Assembly: GCA_905221605.1 (NCBI GenBank) | Contig: CAJNDS010002255.1 | Coordinates: forward strand, 320,001 to 384,000 | DNA: 64,000 nucleotides | From: Symbiodinium natans | Lineage: Eukaryota; Sar; Dinophyceae; Suessiales; Symbiodiniaceae | Direction: 5' to 3' | Part shown: piece by piece, positions 20,669-32,500 of the stretch | Layout of the letters: each line of letters begins with the position of its first letter | Numbering within the stretch: the first letter of the stretch is position 1 | Translations under genes and position numbers: made by a program | The notes under the pieces: generated by a model | Told to the model about the DNA's origin: nothing | The model's database searches: none | What the model saw: only the letters and a program-made list of their open reading frames with translations

Positions 20669-20799
20669 CATCAAGATCATGGCCATCGCTCAAGAGATTT
20701 CAATCCTTTTGCTTGGTCCTCCCGAAGGGGCTGTGGTAGAATAGGGGGTCGCTGTTAACGGCGGGTTGAAGCATGGGGCTTAGGGATTTTAGGGCTTTA

Positions 20800-20881
20800 G
20801 CCCTTCACCCAAATTCGCTCCCCCACATGAGCTTCGCGCGCAGCCTCCGACACTGTGGTCAAAGCAGCACAAAGTTTGGTG
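20800..20881 (-). CDS. Unassigned minus-strand exon
   Basis: Starts after GGCCTGCAG| and encodes TKLCAALTTVSEAAREAHVG and ERIWVKG, ending near AAGG|GCTAAA (GC donor). Well-formed amphipathic coding sequence; gene unknown. Confidence 0.45.
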
Positions 20882-21009
20882 CTGCAGGCCGGAGTGTTTG
20901 CAGAGAGACAGTGAGGGTGTAGGGTTCATGGGAGGAGGAGTTTTAGTGCTTAAGGAGGGAAGCTCGGCAAGCGAAGTGTTAGAGAGACGGCGGGAGACAT
21001 CAGTGCTTA

Positions 21010-21398
21010 GGTTCAGGGTTTAGGGCTTAGGGTTTAGGGTTTAGGGCTTAGGGTTTAGGGCTTAGGGCTTAGGGCTTAGGGCTTAGGGCTTAGGGTTTAG
21101 GGTTTAGGGTTTAGGGGGGAGTGCGAGGGGCCTTGGGAGAAGGGCGGGATCAGAGGAGTGGCAGCCCACAGAAGGTGTCCATCATCGTGCGGAAGCGTAA
21201 AAGCTTCGAGGCCTGCACCCCGAGACCCCAAACACCCCCAAACCCTAAACCCCTAAACTGCCCTAAACCCTAAACCTTAAAACCCTAAAAAACCCTTAAC
21301 AAAAACTCTAAAAAAATCCAAAAACATCCTAAACCCTAAACCCTAAACCCTAACCCCTAAACCCTACAGCCTAAACCCTAAACTTTCCTAAGCCCTAA
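21010..21398. repeat. Telomere-like pair in the opposite order (G-rich then C-rich)
   Basis: GGGTTTA/GGGCTTA units at 21010-21113 and CCCTAAA variants at 21238-21398 enclose 124 non-repeat bases. This order suits a single intron seen from the plus strand. Confidence 0.8.
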
Positions 21399-21459
21399 GC
21401 CATCAAGACAAAATAAGTAGAAATTGTATGTTGTGTCATTCTGAATTTCCAAGTTGTTT

Positions 21460-21535
21460 GCCCCCCCCACCCGCTCCCCCTCCCCCCTCCCCTCCCCCCC
21501 TCCCCCCTCCCCCCTCCCCCCCTGCCCCCGTCCCC
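21460..21535. repeat. CCCCTCCC low-complexity tract
   Basis: Polypyrimidine CCCCTCC/CCCCCTCC repeats, followed at 21555-21585 by a G-rich counterpart (GGGGAGGGGGTGGGG), which together could fold. Confidence 0.85.
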
Positions 21536-21996
21536 GCCTCAGGTGTTGTTGTGTGGGGAGGGGGTGGGGGGGTGGGCGGAGACCGCTTTCATGGGTTTGT
21601 TAGCCAGAATGTGGTGCATTCTCCCCCGCACATGCTGGTGAATGGTAGGGGTACTGTTATGCATGATTGAATTTGTTTTCAGACATGAAAGGAAGGGTTC
21701 CATGTGCGCGCTTACAACTTAAGGGCACCCTGCTTCCGGAAAATCGTCTGCTTCTGCAAGGCTTCTGTCCTTCTGCAAGACTAAGAGAAGGAAGGTCTTG
21801 ACCTGGACGTCTGCCGAATGGGTAACAAGCTTCAAGCTGACTCTATGAAGGTATAAGGTCAGGGCGTGATATTGACAGCCTTCATTGTGGTGTTCATGGG
21901 CTGCACGACAAAGTAGCCGCACTGGCTTGGCTCAACCACCAGCGGCAATGCCTAATTGCAACAATGTCACTCACTGAACACAAGCCCTGGACGGCA

Positions 21997-24900
21997 TCAA
22001 CGAAATTTGAAGCTCTGCCATGTGCAGCTGAAGACGCTGCTCCTATCTGTCCTGCACAGTTTTGATTGCCGCCGACAGCACAGCCAATGTTGAGGCAGTG
22101 TCCTTCCAATGACAAAAGACGGCGCTTGAGAAAATTTACATGGCACAGACGCAAACTCTGGTTCTGGCAAATGCTGCAAGGGTCCTGCAGGGCGGACCGT
22201 CTGGAAGGATGACATTGCAGCATCAATTGTCGCGTATCCACAAGAGGACACCGTAACTTGCAAAGTCGTGGAGCCATCATTGCAGAAGCGGAAAACATGG
22301 CCCTCATCTGCATGCTGCTGACAACTGCTGGCGAGGAGGCTGAGCATGGTGTTCTTCACGAGGTTGGGCGGCAAGGTGGGCTCAAAGGCGCATGGAGCCT
22401 GCGTCTCGCTGCAAGCATGCTGGCTGAAGTCGACACTTTCGACATAGGCTCCCCAGTCCACATCAGCCGACGACGCGCCATTTTCCGGAGGTGGCGTAGG
22501 TATTATGAGACTTTTGTTCAGCTCCATCTCCAGCAGCAAGGACTGTGCCTCTTGAAGTGCATCGAGTTTCTGCTCCATGCGGTCAAGCTTTCGGGTAATG
22601 CTCACTTTCCAGGGTAGCTGCGGCACGAAACCAGAGCCTTCGCTTTGGCCTGTGCCCTGGACATCCCTACTGCCACGGCTAAGCAGAGACTTCGGCGAGT
22701 TAGCGCAGCTTGAGTTCCACTTGCCAAAGATTGATTCCACCGTGCTATTCAGCATTTCCCTGAAAGCGCCGACGTTGGAGAACAAGCGATCCCCGGCATC
22801 ATCGAGAGCTGCGCTGTTGGGCACACCAAGGCCGGCAGATGTGTGCCTCAAAAAAAGAAACTGAAAAAGGGAGAAGGCCTGAGAAGGCTCTGGATTCCTT
22901 GGGGGAGGAGGTGAAGCATGTTTCGGTCCCATGAAAGCAAGATTCTTTCTTAGGGTGCAAAATCATTGCGGAAGGCATGCTGTGCTAACCGGGACATAAG
23001 GTGAGGGTCACGCTGCGTGCTCCGGAAACAGACAGAGACCTCACTGCAAAGAAAGCGGCAGAGTCTCAAGCAGTGCCAACTCATCGAAGAGAGCTCGCAA
23101 CTGTCGTATTGTCTGGCCCGCCAACCCGGCATCAACTGATTGGTAAACAGTCGTCTGCAGCAGGGACTTCTCATGCATTGAGTTCTGACAAAAGTTGCTC
23201 GGCACTGGAGCGAAAAAACCATCCGCATCCATGCCGAACAAGTCGTGTGCGGCGAATTTTCGAAGAACGTCTCCGTCGATGATCTTGGCCACAATAAGTC
23301 CAAGCAAAGGCAAAGAGCTTGACCAAACCTCTCGAAGGCCTTGCTGCATTGCGGCATGCTTCCTGGCAGTAATTGAGTAAGTCTCCTTCAGGGGGCTGTA
23401 CGCGGCCTTGCAGCTGGTGTAGCCCTGAAGCAGCTCCAGGGCTGAGTGGAAGGATGCCAGGTACTCGTCGAGAGAGTTTAAGAAGTTGTCGAGCTGTGCT
23501 CGTAGTGTCCACCACGAGTCATCTAACGTCCGCAACGCGGCAGTAACCTCTTGCTGTTCAAGCTCTGCGAGAACCGTCCTTGAATCTGCGTGCTTTATCA
23601 AGTCGTTTTGCAGTCGCTTGCCGTGGGAAGCTGCTGCCTTGTATATTCCGAGCGTGCGGCTTTTCGCTCGCAGAGACCTGCTCATCTGCATCACATACTC
23701 CTTGGCCCCGCACTGGACACAACAGTTGTCAACCCATGTGCCTACATACCGCTCGTACCCAAAAAGGAACATCATACACGCTTCTAGGATCTGCGAGGTC
23801 TCGTTTGTGCGAATTTCGGCAGATTCAGAACTGGTCAGCTTCTGGGCAGTTGTGGATTGCAATACCGCATGCAGCTGCTTCACATGCGATTTGGCCCTGT
23901 GTAGAAATGCTGTTCCATTTTCCATTTCTGGCTTGCGCGCAACCAGCTGCTGGAACTGCTGCAATGCTCGCCATGTTGCAGCTCTAGCCGTCGGCTTCAT
24001 GTCTGCTAAGAGCATCGCCCTCATCTCTGCAATATCTTTGGAAACTTCTTGCTGAAGTAAATTACCGCCTGAAGAAGCGTCTGGATCCGAACCTGAGCCG
24101 CCCAAGTAGTGGTCGAAGAGAGCCTCCCTCAGCACTCAGCACCCAACAATCCTAGAAATTGCAACTGAGACGACTCGCAAAAGCACACACTGACGCCATC
24201 CATGCTTAAGTTTGCCGCATGTTCTTTCCCAGCACGGCCACACCATCTTCCAGACTCCTCAGGATCGTGGCGTCGCCTCTCTTCACGAGGTCGCCTCAGC
24301 CCGCCCTGCGCAGTCCGCACAGTTTAGGATTTAGGGTTTAGGGTGGTGTTCGCAAGGCTGGGCTCGAGGCGGATGCAGTGCAAATCACAGAAGGTTCGCG
24401 CCAACCCGTGCCTTGGCTGACCACATGCCAGTTTGCCTTTCTAGTCCAAAATAGGGAACCCTAAACCCTAAATAGGGAATTGGGGAATGGATCCCTATAG
24501 TAGTCCCTATATGTCCCCGAAGGACCAGCAGGTTGATGAGACACTACGCCTCATGGTACATCCACGAGAAACGCATTGACATGTCAGGCAAGGTGCTGCA
24601 TAGCGTTGCAGTCATTGAAACCCGCTTTGGCGATTTCGATATTGTGGGAATATTTTCCTACTTCCATCGCATAAGCAGCTGTACTTAATATGTTGTCAGT
24701 CGCCGCCTCTACGAGTTCTCGGGTTGGGAGCTCGACTCCTGGACCAAAAAAGGTCACGATAGGATTTGGTATGGCGGATATAGGAAGCCTCTTGACGGCC
24801 CACGCAAGTCGGTCCAACGCTCCTATGCCGATATCAATACCATTGTTGATGCTCTCGGAGTGCAGCGCTCGCGAATTTTCGCGGTCCCAGCACTCCTTGG

Positions 24901-25157
24901 CACTCTTGTAGGTAACACCTTCGTCGCCTTCTGTGTTTACAGCTGTTTCTCCAGTTCCTGCCGTTGGAAAGGTCTTCTTCTGCCAAGCCAAGCCAGCCTT
25001 AGGAGCGATTTCCCGCTCCCGTGTTTCTGGACTTGGGCGAGCCTTATCATTGGTGCTATCATATGGCGGATAATGCACATATGACTCTGTTCGCTTGTTC
25101 TGGCTGAAGACATAGTGGCACGGGTTGTGTTTTCCTCCAAGCCTTTGGCGAGGCTGT
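21997..25157 (-). CDS. Unassigned multi-exon gene, or 3' part of the cysteine-rich gene upstream
   Basis: Exons: 24584-25157 (acceptor TCCTTTAG; GKHNPCHYVFSQNKRTESYV, then ALDRLAWAVKRLPISAIPNP), 24216-24294 (DLVKRGDATILRSLEDGVAV; GC donor), about 23045-24120 (a mainly helical 350-residue segment with CCVQCG and DDSWWTLRAQLDNFLNSLDE) and 21997-22846. The last junction is phase-consistent: TTG CA|GTGAGG joins G|CAC ACA to give SLQHTSAGLG. The last part has a coiled-coil-like stretch (ITRKLDRMEQKLDALQEAQS) and FRFCNDGSTTLQVTVSSC. No family was recognised. The ATG of the long exon is probably not the true start, since coding sequence continues upstream across introns. Confidence 0.5.
24320..24580. 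repeat. Intron with telomere-like ends and a weak hairpin
   Basis: Between the exons at 24216-24294 and 24584-25157. On the sense strand it has GGGTTTAGGGTTCCC early (24455-24475) and CACCCTAAACCCTAAATCC late (24325-24345), shortly before the acceptors. This repeats the G-rich-first, C-rich-last pattern. Confidence 0.6.
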
Positions 25158-25233
25158 TCATCGCCTCTTGGCTAAAGGAGCGCGAGCCCGGGTGCGACTC
25201 GTCCTTGCATTCCGGTTCGTACTCCGGTTCCCC

Positions 25234-25276
25234 ATTATTATTATCATTATTATTATTATCATTATTATTATTATTC
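25234..25276. repeat. ATT microsatellite
   Basis: TTATTATCATTATTATT array within the presumed intron 25158-25440. Confidence 0.95.
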
Positions 25277-25366
25277 CGCAGTGAAGGTCAACAGCGTTAG
25301 GGGGGCCCCGGGGGCGAAGGCGAAGGCGAGACCTGGCATGGCACACTGAGCTCTCGTGCAAACGCA

Positions 25367-25440
25367 AAAACCCTAAACCCCAAAACCTTCAACCCTAAAC
25401 CCTAAACCCTAAACCCTAAACCCTAAACCCTAAACCCCAA
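25367..25440. repeat. CCCTAAA block after a coding exon
   Basis: On the sense (minus) strand the exon ends ...GGTCTTGGG|GTTTAGGG and runs into the array. The apparent stop TAG lies inside the repeat, so this is more likely a donor than a true gene end. Confidence 0.8.
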
Positions 25441-26563
25441 GACCCGGGCTGGCCTGGGAACCCGCAGCGAGATCCGCGTTGAAGCTGGTCACGGGGATGA
25501 CGTTCCAAAGTGTGTTGCGCAGGGGCTCGTCCAAGGGATGGAGTGCATCGCCATCTATGCAAACATCGTTTGGGGCAATGGATGGACTCAGGCTACCCTT
25601 GGTAAGGCACCAAGAACCGGTTGCACTGTCATAATTCAGGCTTGCCACGGCACTTCCGGAAGGTTGTGCAAACCCAGGAAGGAAGCTAAGCTTCTGGACG
25701 AAGGATGGGCGCTCTCCTTCTTGGCTATTTTGAGTTGGGCAGTAGATGCCCTCAAACGCCTTGACGCCGGCGCTGTCCAGGCCTTTTTGCTCCTGACCTC
25801 CTGTCCTCTCGAAGGCCACGGGGCTGGAGCTCAATTGGCAGCAGGTGAACTTGTACTTCACCCAGCGTCCCTGAGGGTCAACTATGCTTTGCAACTCCTG
25901 CATGCCATGGGCTTTGGGACACTTCACCTTCATCTCCGTAGGATTGCCTTCTTCTGTGGTTTCGGGCTCGCTGCATGCCCCAAGGGATAAAACCTCCACG
26001 CAACGGTACTTAATACTGGGCAGCAGTGCACTGTTACCCTCGTGGTCTATATGAAAGTACTGGAGCAACTTGCCGTGCTTGCAGCTGACGCGAAAGGAAT
26101 TGCCCGCGATGTACCAGCTGCTGAAACGCACAGCCCAGTCTTCATAAGCTTTTTCCTTGGTCTCAGGGTTCGTCCAGATGTGAACACGTGCCTTCGCTGT
26201 GTCTGGTAAAGCTTGGAGGTTGCTTGTTTGACGGAATGAGTCCATCAAGACAGATCTCTCCCAGCCCTTCTTTGACAAGTCGGTGAGCAGGGCAAAGGGG
26301 GTCCAAGGGTCTTGTGTCCGGCCCTTGCCCACAGCCGCGAATCTGTCCTGCGATCCGGAGTAGAATGGGATGTAGTGTAAGAGCCAGTCTTCAACATAAG
26401 AATCGGTCTCTGACGTCATCAACTTCCGCAAGCCATCCAAACCAATCTTCATCCGAAACGACTGGCCATCGCTGCCATCGCAGCGCTGCATCAAAGCGCC
26501 CGTGAAGCACAATCGGCTGCCTGAAGGGCACATGGTTCTCTGCAACGGTTGCTTGGGATCCAT
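25440..26563 (-). CDS. Exon of the cysteine-rich gene: C-terminal segment
   Basis: One open frame of about 370 codons with repeated single cysteines (CPSGSRLCFTGALMQRC; FRVSCKHGKLLQYFH; YKFTCCQLSSSPVAF; EGIYCPTQNSQEGERPSFVQ; SWCLTKGSLSPSI), suggesting several small repeated beta-rich units, each about 80-100 residues. The ATG at its 5' end directly follows an in-frame TAA; the true exon start is probably an acceptor just downstream. Confidence 0.55.
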
Positions 26564-29500
26564 TTAGCCGTTCTTCGTCTCATAACAGTGAACAGTGTAC
26601 TCATGTGTACTCATTATTCTTGTCATCATTCTCCGCCACCCCGCGGGACTCAGCCTCCACCCCGGCCCCCCCTTGATTTTCCCGGAGCCATACCAAGGCC
26701 AAGTTATAGATTTAGGGTTCATAATATGTTCTATCGGCATTTGAGATACACCCACCTGGCTCCGCCTCTGGAACGCCAGGACTTCCCGTTACTGCACCGA
26801 GGGTGCGGGGATTGGGTTTGCGTTTAGGTGCCGTTGCCGACACCTCACCCCAGGGATGCGGCAGCTGCTCTGTACTCAGACCAGGAGTTGTGAGGGTCCA
26901 CCCGCAGAGTCTTTTAGTCTTTTAATCGTGGAGTCTTTTGACTGTGTTGGGGCGCCTCCATCGAGCAGTCAGAAACCCGACCCCTTCAGTTCTCAAAGTT
27001 TCAAGTCATTCGCTGCGCTGCCTGTCGGGTTCCCGCAAAGCCGGGTGTTCACGCAATACCCAACAGCTTGGTCCGCCTTGTTCCTTAGCTGCAGCTTCTC
27101 ATTCGACAACCTTCGGACACTGTCGACTCAACCAGTGCCAGAGGAAGCCAAGGATCTTTATGCTAAATTTCAAAGGCTCCTCCTTTGTAGATTCTGGATT
27201 CCTGGTCGCAACTCCGGCACAGGTTCCCTCGCGTCCGGTCTCTCCTGAATGCATGTTGATCCCGTTGAGGACCCCGACAGTGTCACAGTCCACTTTGAAC
27301 TTGAAACCATGAATGTCCCTGGCTTTTCTGCTTTCGAGATCATCTGCACGGCCGTAGCCGTACATGTTTTTCTCTTTTTTGACTTCACTTGGCTCTGGCT
27401 GTAGCTCCTCCGTTACCTGATAAACCTCCGAGACCAGGCCTGCAAGCGCGTTGGCATCCGTCGGAGGGGTACCAGAGCACGCGGTCCACTGAAGCCCTTC
27501 CGACACGCACTCACCTGGCTGGCTGGCAGTTAGCAATGCAACTCACAAGTCTGAAGCGCTTTGTGACATACGGTGAATGCGCCAGCCTCGACCAACTCCC
27601 TTGAAGCGGCGCCTGAGCTGAACTCATTGAACCGCCTGCAATCCCATCTCAAAATCTAGCAAGCATCATCAAGAAGAACAGCTGAATTGAGGTGACAAGC
27701 CGCTTCGTTATCGAGTATCCATCCACCAGTTCTGGGATGATCTCGTCCGTCCCCATGGCAGTAACCTCGGTCCCTTTGGGGGTGATAGCCTCGATTTTGA
27801 AGTACTGCCTGGCGCCGAAGAAAAGCTCCTGATAACCGCGTGTGTAGAGGTCCATGTACGTGGTGCCAACAATCTGGATGCAAGCGCCGCACGCAAAGTT
27901 GCTGAGACCCGAAAAACCGTCCGCGTCGACCCAGCGTCCGTCCAGGCAGGTGATAAAACCTGACGAGCCCGTCTTCTTCAGCACAACGTAGCGCTCCTGC
28001 CAACATTGAACCTGCAACGCCTGGCCATGAGAAGCCCCCACAAGCGGGGACTTGAAAACTCCAGAAACCATTTCATTCGAAGCAGAAGCGGCAGAAGTGT
28101 CTCCAAACGTGCATGGTCCGCACTCGCCGACCCCGATGCCGCCAAGCATCAACTTGTGCTGGCACGCGTTCATCAGATCATGGTTTAGGCACGCCGGTTG
28201 AAGAAAGGCAACGTCGTCTGGTCTAGTATCGAGCAGGAATCTTCTCCGAACAGTGGTGTGCATGCAAAGCACCGGGTTGGCAATTGCACATGCCATGACG
28301 TTTTTGTTCATGGCAGCAAGGCGACCTTCTGAACCCAGCTCACGGTACAAAGTGGCGCAGCTGCTGTAGAGTCGGCACACCTGTGCTGACATGACAGTCC
28401 CAATGAAGAAGAACTTGCAAAGTTGCTCCTGCTGACAATGGATTTCGCACTGCTCAGAGTCCAGGCCTTTTGGGCCCTCCAAGTGTTCATGTATGGTACG
28501 CAGGAGCTCCAAGGGGCTGCAAGCGAACTGGCCCATAACGATTGTGGTCACCGGCGCAAAGAACTTGCCGTCCCTGCTTCCGGGAGGGATCGAGGCCCAG
28601 GCTTCTCCGGTGACCGGGGCAGTTTCGCCCCAAAGAGGTCCTGCACATTGGGGTTTAGGCTTTAAAGGCTTTAGCGTTTAGGGCTTAGGGTTGAGGGCTT
28701 CGGACTTCCGCCAAAAGAGGTCCTGCACATTGGGGTTTAGGCTTTAAAGGCTTTAGCGTTTAGGGCTTAGGGTTGAGGGCTTCGGACTTCCGCCAAAAGA
28801 GGTCCTGCACATTGACAAGGATGTAGCCAGTGGTCGTGCATCAAAGAAGTCGAAGGATCATCCAGAACGACGATGTCAACCTCGGACTCGCCGGGATGGG
28901 CAACCTCCGCCGTAGTGTTCAGGGGGCCGCAGTTCGCCGCGGCCAGCTCAGCGCGCAGAGTGCCACTACTCACCTGCCCCTCAATCTGAATTGCAGTGAA
29001 TTGCCGGCCCTGGTCAAACAATCTGATCATCAGGTTGCCTCGGCCACGCTTCAGAAGCAAGCCGACTTTGCAGGAATGGTGGGATTGAAGAATTTTCGAA
29101 AGCCAGGCAGGGGAGTTTCTCATATTTCTACCAAGGGCGTGAACAGTCCCAGTGCCTCTTTCAGATCTAGGAACAGAAGTCTGAGGCGGAGGCCGTCATC
29201 AGCAATCGTGGCCAGCGTCTCCCCGTGGAACTCCATGTAAGCAATATCGGGCTCTGCAAAGTCCAGGTCTGGCTGTGATCTTTGGATGAGCCACTCACGG
29301 TTGGCGGCGTCGAAATGCAGCCAGGATGTCTCATGAACCGATCGTCCCATCCGCATGTATGCCGTTCCTCCAGGCGAAAGATCGCCAGCAGGACAGAAGG
29401 ATCCTGACAGAGAATGGTGGTTTGGAATGGCGATGTCGACGCACCGACTCCGGTCATCGCAGTTCGGGATGCGGGCGACAACAAGCTGGTCATCGCAACC

Positions 29501-32500
29501 CTCGATCAAAGAAACCGGGCAGCGGAACCTGAATGCGGTGCACGCTGTGTTCCACTGATAGAAGGCACAGTCGCTCCGGCTGCGGCAGGCCTGACGGCAC
29601 TCCTTCTCCGAAGGCACGTCCATGATGAAGCTTGCCCCAGTTTTAAACGGAACTGTCTGGGGTGGCAGCCAGCAAGTGTCGTCCAACACTTTCATTTCGA
29701 CGATCGCCGCCACGGAGGGGCCGTGGTTGTGCGGTGGCCATTCATACAGGCCATGGATCTCACAACTAAAGCTCAGGTGTCCTCGCCCGTTGCTTTCTTG
29801 GTTCAAAGCAAACTGGACACCTGCTTCGGGGGATAGGCGCAAAGCTCCGGTCGCCACGTCCAGATCGAATATGTGGAAACCCTCAAAGGTTCCTTGACCG
29901 GTCAAGCGATCCACCTTCACCGCATTATCGCAGTTGGCGATGAAGCGGCTGGGCGCAAGACCATCCTCTTGTTTCAGAGGTCTGGCGGTGGTTGCGGACT
30001 GACCCACCGTAGCACGCACGGGGTTGGCCGGATCTCCACTGTCATAAGAAAGGAAACTCCATGTTTTTGGGAAGAGCAGTGTAACGTGGGTCTTGTAAAC
30101 TGATGTATTCCCATCACTTTCGGTGACTCGACCTTGCACCCGACACAGGGCCCCTTTGGTGGTGTTGAAGGGAGCTTCTCCGGTCACACCTCCAGAGGAC
30201 CCGGACGCTGCCATCGACATCACCAGGTCGAAGTTCGTCGCGATGCCCGCCGCAGACCCCAAGGAGGGATTACACTCCAGGCTTGGCTCTTGGAGTGCCA
30301 ATCCTGCACTTGTCACGGGGCTGTAGGAGCGTTGATAGCAGGGATGGAAGATCAATGGATAGGCGCCGTAGGAGATGCCCTTCTCCACTTCGACTTTGAT
30401 GCGCGCGGACGCGGTGCCGCCTTCTCTCGACACGGCCGTGACGAGGCACTCAACGGTGAAGGGCTCAGAGCCTGGGACCGACAGTCCGACAAGCTGCAGG
30501 CGGCCATCTGTCCTGTCCAAGCGGAAGCCGTGCAAGAGCAAGTCACAAGCCTCGTCCACATAGTAGGAGTAGCTGGTGCGCGGCACCGGGTAGCCCGTGA
30601 CACTTGTGGCACCCAACACAATCGGGGCCACAAAGTACGTGAAGGGAGCAGCTTCGCGATGACCGCCAGAGCACTTGCAGCAGGCTTCCATGGACGACAA
30701 GCCTCTCACCGGAGTGGGAGTGCACTTGGTCGCGTGGCATGTCTTCCCCTGTCAGTCAGGTCACGGTCTCCGCTTCATGAGCATTACATATTGGGCTATT
30801 GCATTTCAACGATCTCTGGCCTCCAGATCTCTCCAGCCGGGGGTGTCCATGCACGGCTCGCACATGTCACGTTGCTGGACTGACACGTAAAGCTCCACCA
30901 CGTTCACAAAGGCGAAGGGCCGCATACTTCGCGTTGCCTTTTGGAAGCATTTGGGAACCAGGGAAGAAGTAACAGCTTCGGTCACTTTGTCTTGCATTTG
31001 TGTTTGAACTTGCCAAGAACGACACGAACAAATCAGGAGCTAAGTACCGATCTTGCTGCGAGACGGGTTGGGATCCGGGTTGGGGGAATGCAGGGAGTGC
31101 CTGGTGCCTTCTACCCTACCGCATGGAGTACTCATCCAGCCGAAACCTCAGGACAGCATGCAAACGACAGACACAAACGACCAAAGACCCGGCAGTGTAT
31201 GCATCCGTCACCTTGCAGTCAACCCTTCGCAGTCGTTTCAAACTCTGAGGTGCCTCGCGCATGTCGCAGAAGCACAAGGCGGCAGCATTAGAGGTAGGCC
31301 CAACACCGGGTGCTCCTGGTGCCTTCGCACAGTCGACATCATACACAGGATCATTTGGATCCCAGAAAGAACAACTCCTTTCCGCGACAGAGTAAAATGG
31401 AACGCCCCAAGAACCCGCCATTCGCACTGTCTCGGCTGGATTGCATGGCATGCCAAGGCCCTTCATGACGAAGTTCATCTTGTCCCATGCATTGATCGTT
31501 GCCATCGTATTCTTGTCGCAGAGGCCCATGCCGCTCCTTGAACAAGCCGCGTTGCATGGCTCCAAGGGGTTCGCCAGGACCCAACGTGATGTGAGCAAGC
31601 CGTGCGGCATGGGGGATTCCTGACACGATGCTCACTATTGCTGTCACAACAGTACTGAAAGCCCATAAGTGCAAGCAAGTGCAAGGAAGCAACGAGCCTC
31701 ACAAGTGCACAGGGGCCGATCAAAATCAGGAAACTTCACGATGTCACAGTCGATGTCATCCGCAACTTGCCCACTCCAAGGAGAGCAAGTTCCACCCGCA
31801 TAAAGCGGGGCTCCTGCAAAATCCTGCCCTTCTTTACTTTTGGCTGCATCGCATGGCCTGCCGAGAGAGGTCATCACGCTGTTCATCTTGTCCCAAGTAT
31901 TGATCGCTGCCATCCTATTCTTGTCGCACAGGCCCTTGCCGCTCCTCTGACAAGCCGTGTTGCATGGCTCGCCCGTATCGGCCAGTAACCATGTGGCCTG
32001 ACAAGCACCATTATTGCATCAAGAACATGTTGTTATGCAGCGTTGCTTTCTCGCTCAAAACGCACTACGTAGAATAAAACATGTTACAATGTTGCTGCTT
32101 CTCGCGAGCACAACACTCCACATAACAAGCGAACTTCCTGCGAGAACTAAGTACTGGAATCCCGTTTCAAGCACACAACGGAAGCCCGCACAGCTGCCGT
32201 GCTGTGGTGCCGAAATCCCACAAACCCTGCCTTAGAAATGCTACAGGGCAGCAGCTGTGTAGCAGAAGATGTAAACATGCTGCGTTCTCTGATGCCACTA
32301 CACACTAGTCAGAGGGCATTGTACAAGATGCAGAGTCTTCGGCTCTGACAGTAGCCACTATTCCTGGTTGGCAGCACTCTAGCGTCTCCGAGCCTACGCG
32401 CCTCATGACAAGTGCACAGGGGCCGATCAAAATCAGGAAACTTCACGATGTCACAGTCGATGTCATCCGCAGCTTGCCCGCTCCAAGGAGAGCAAGTTCC

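Noticed and set aside
20373-20758. Poly-Asp / poly-His / poly-Ile proteins
   Set aside because: Frames across a CAT microsatellite; no coding features outside the repeat.
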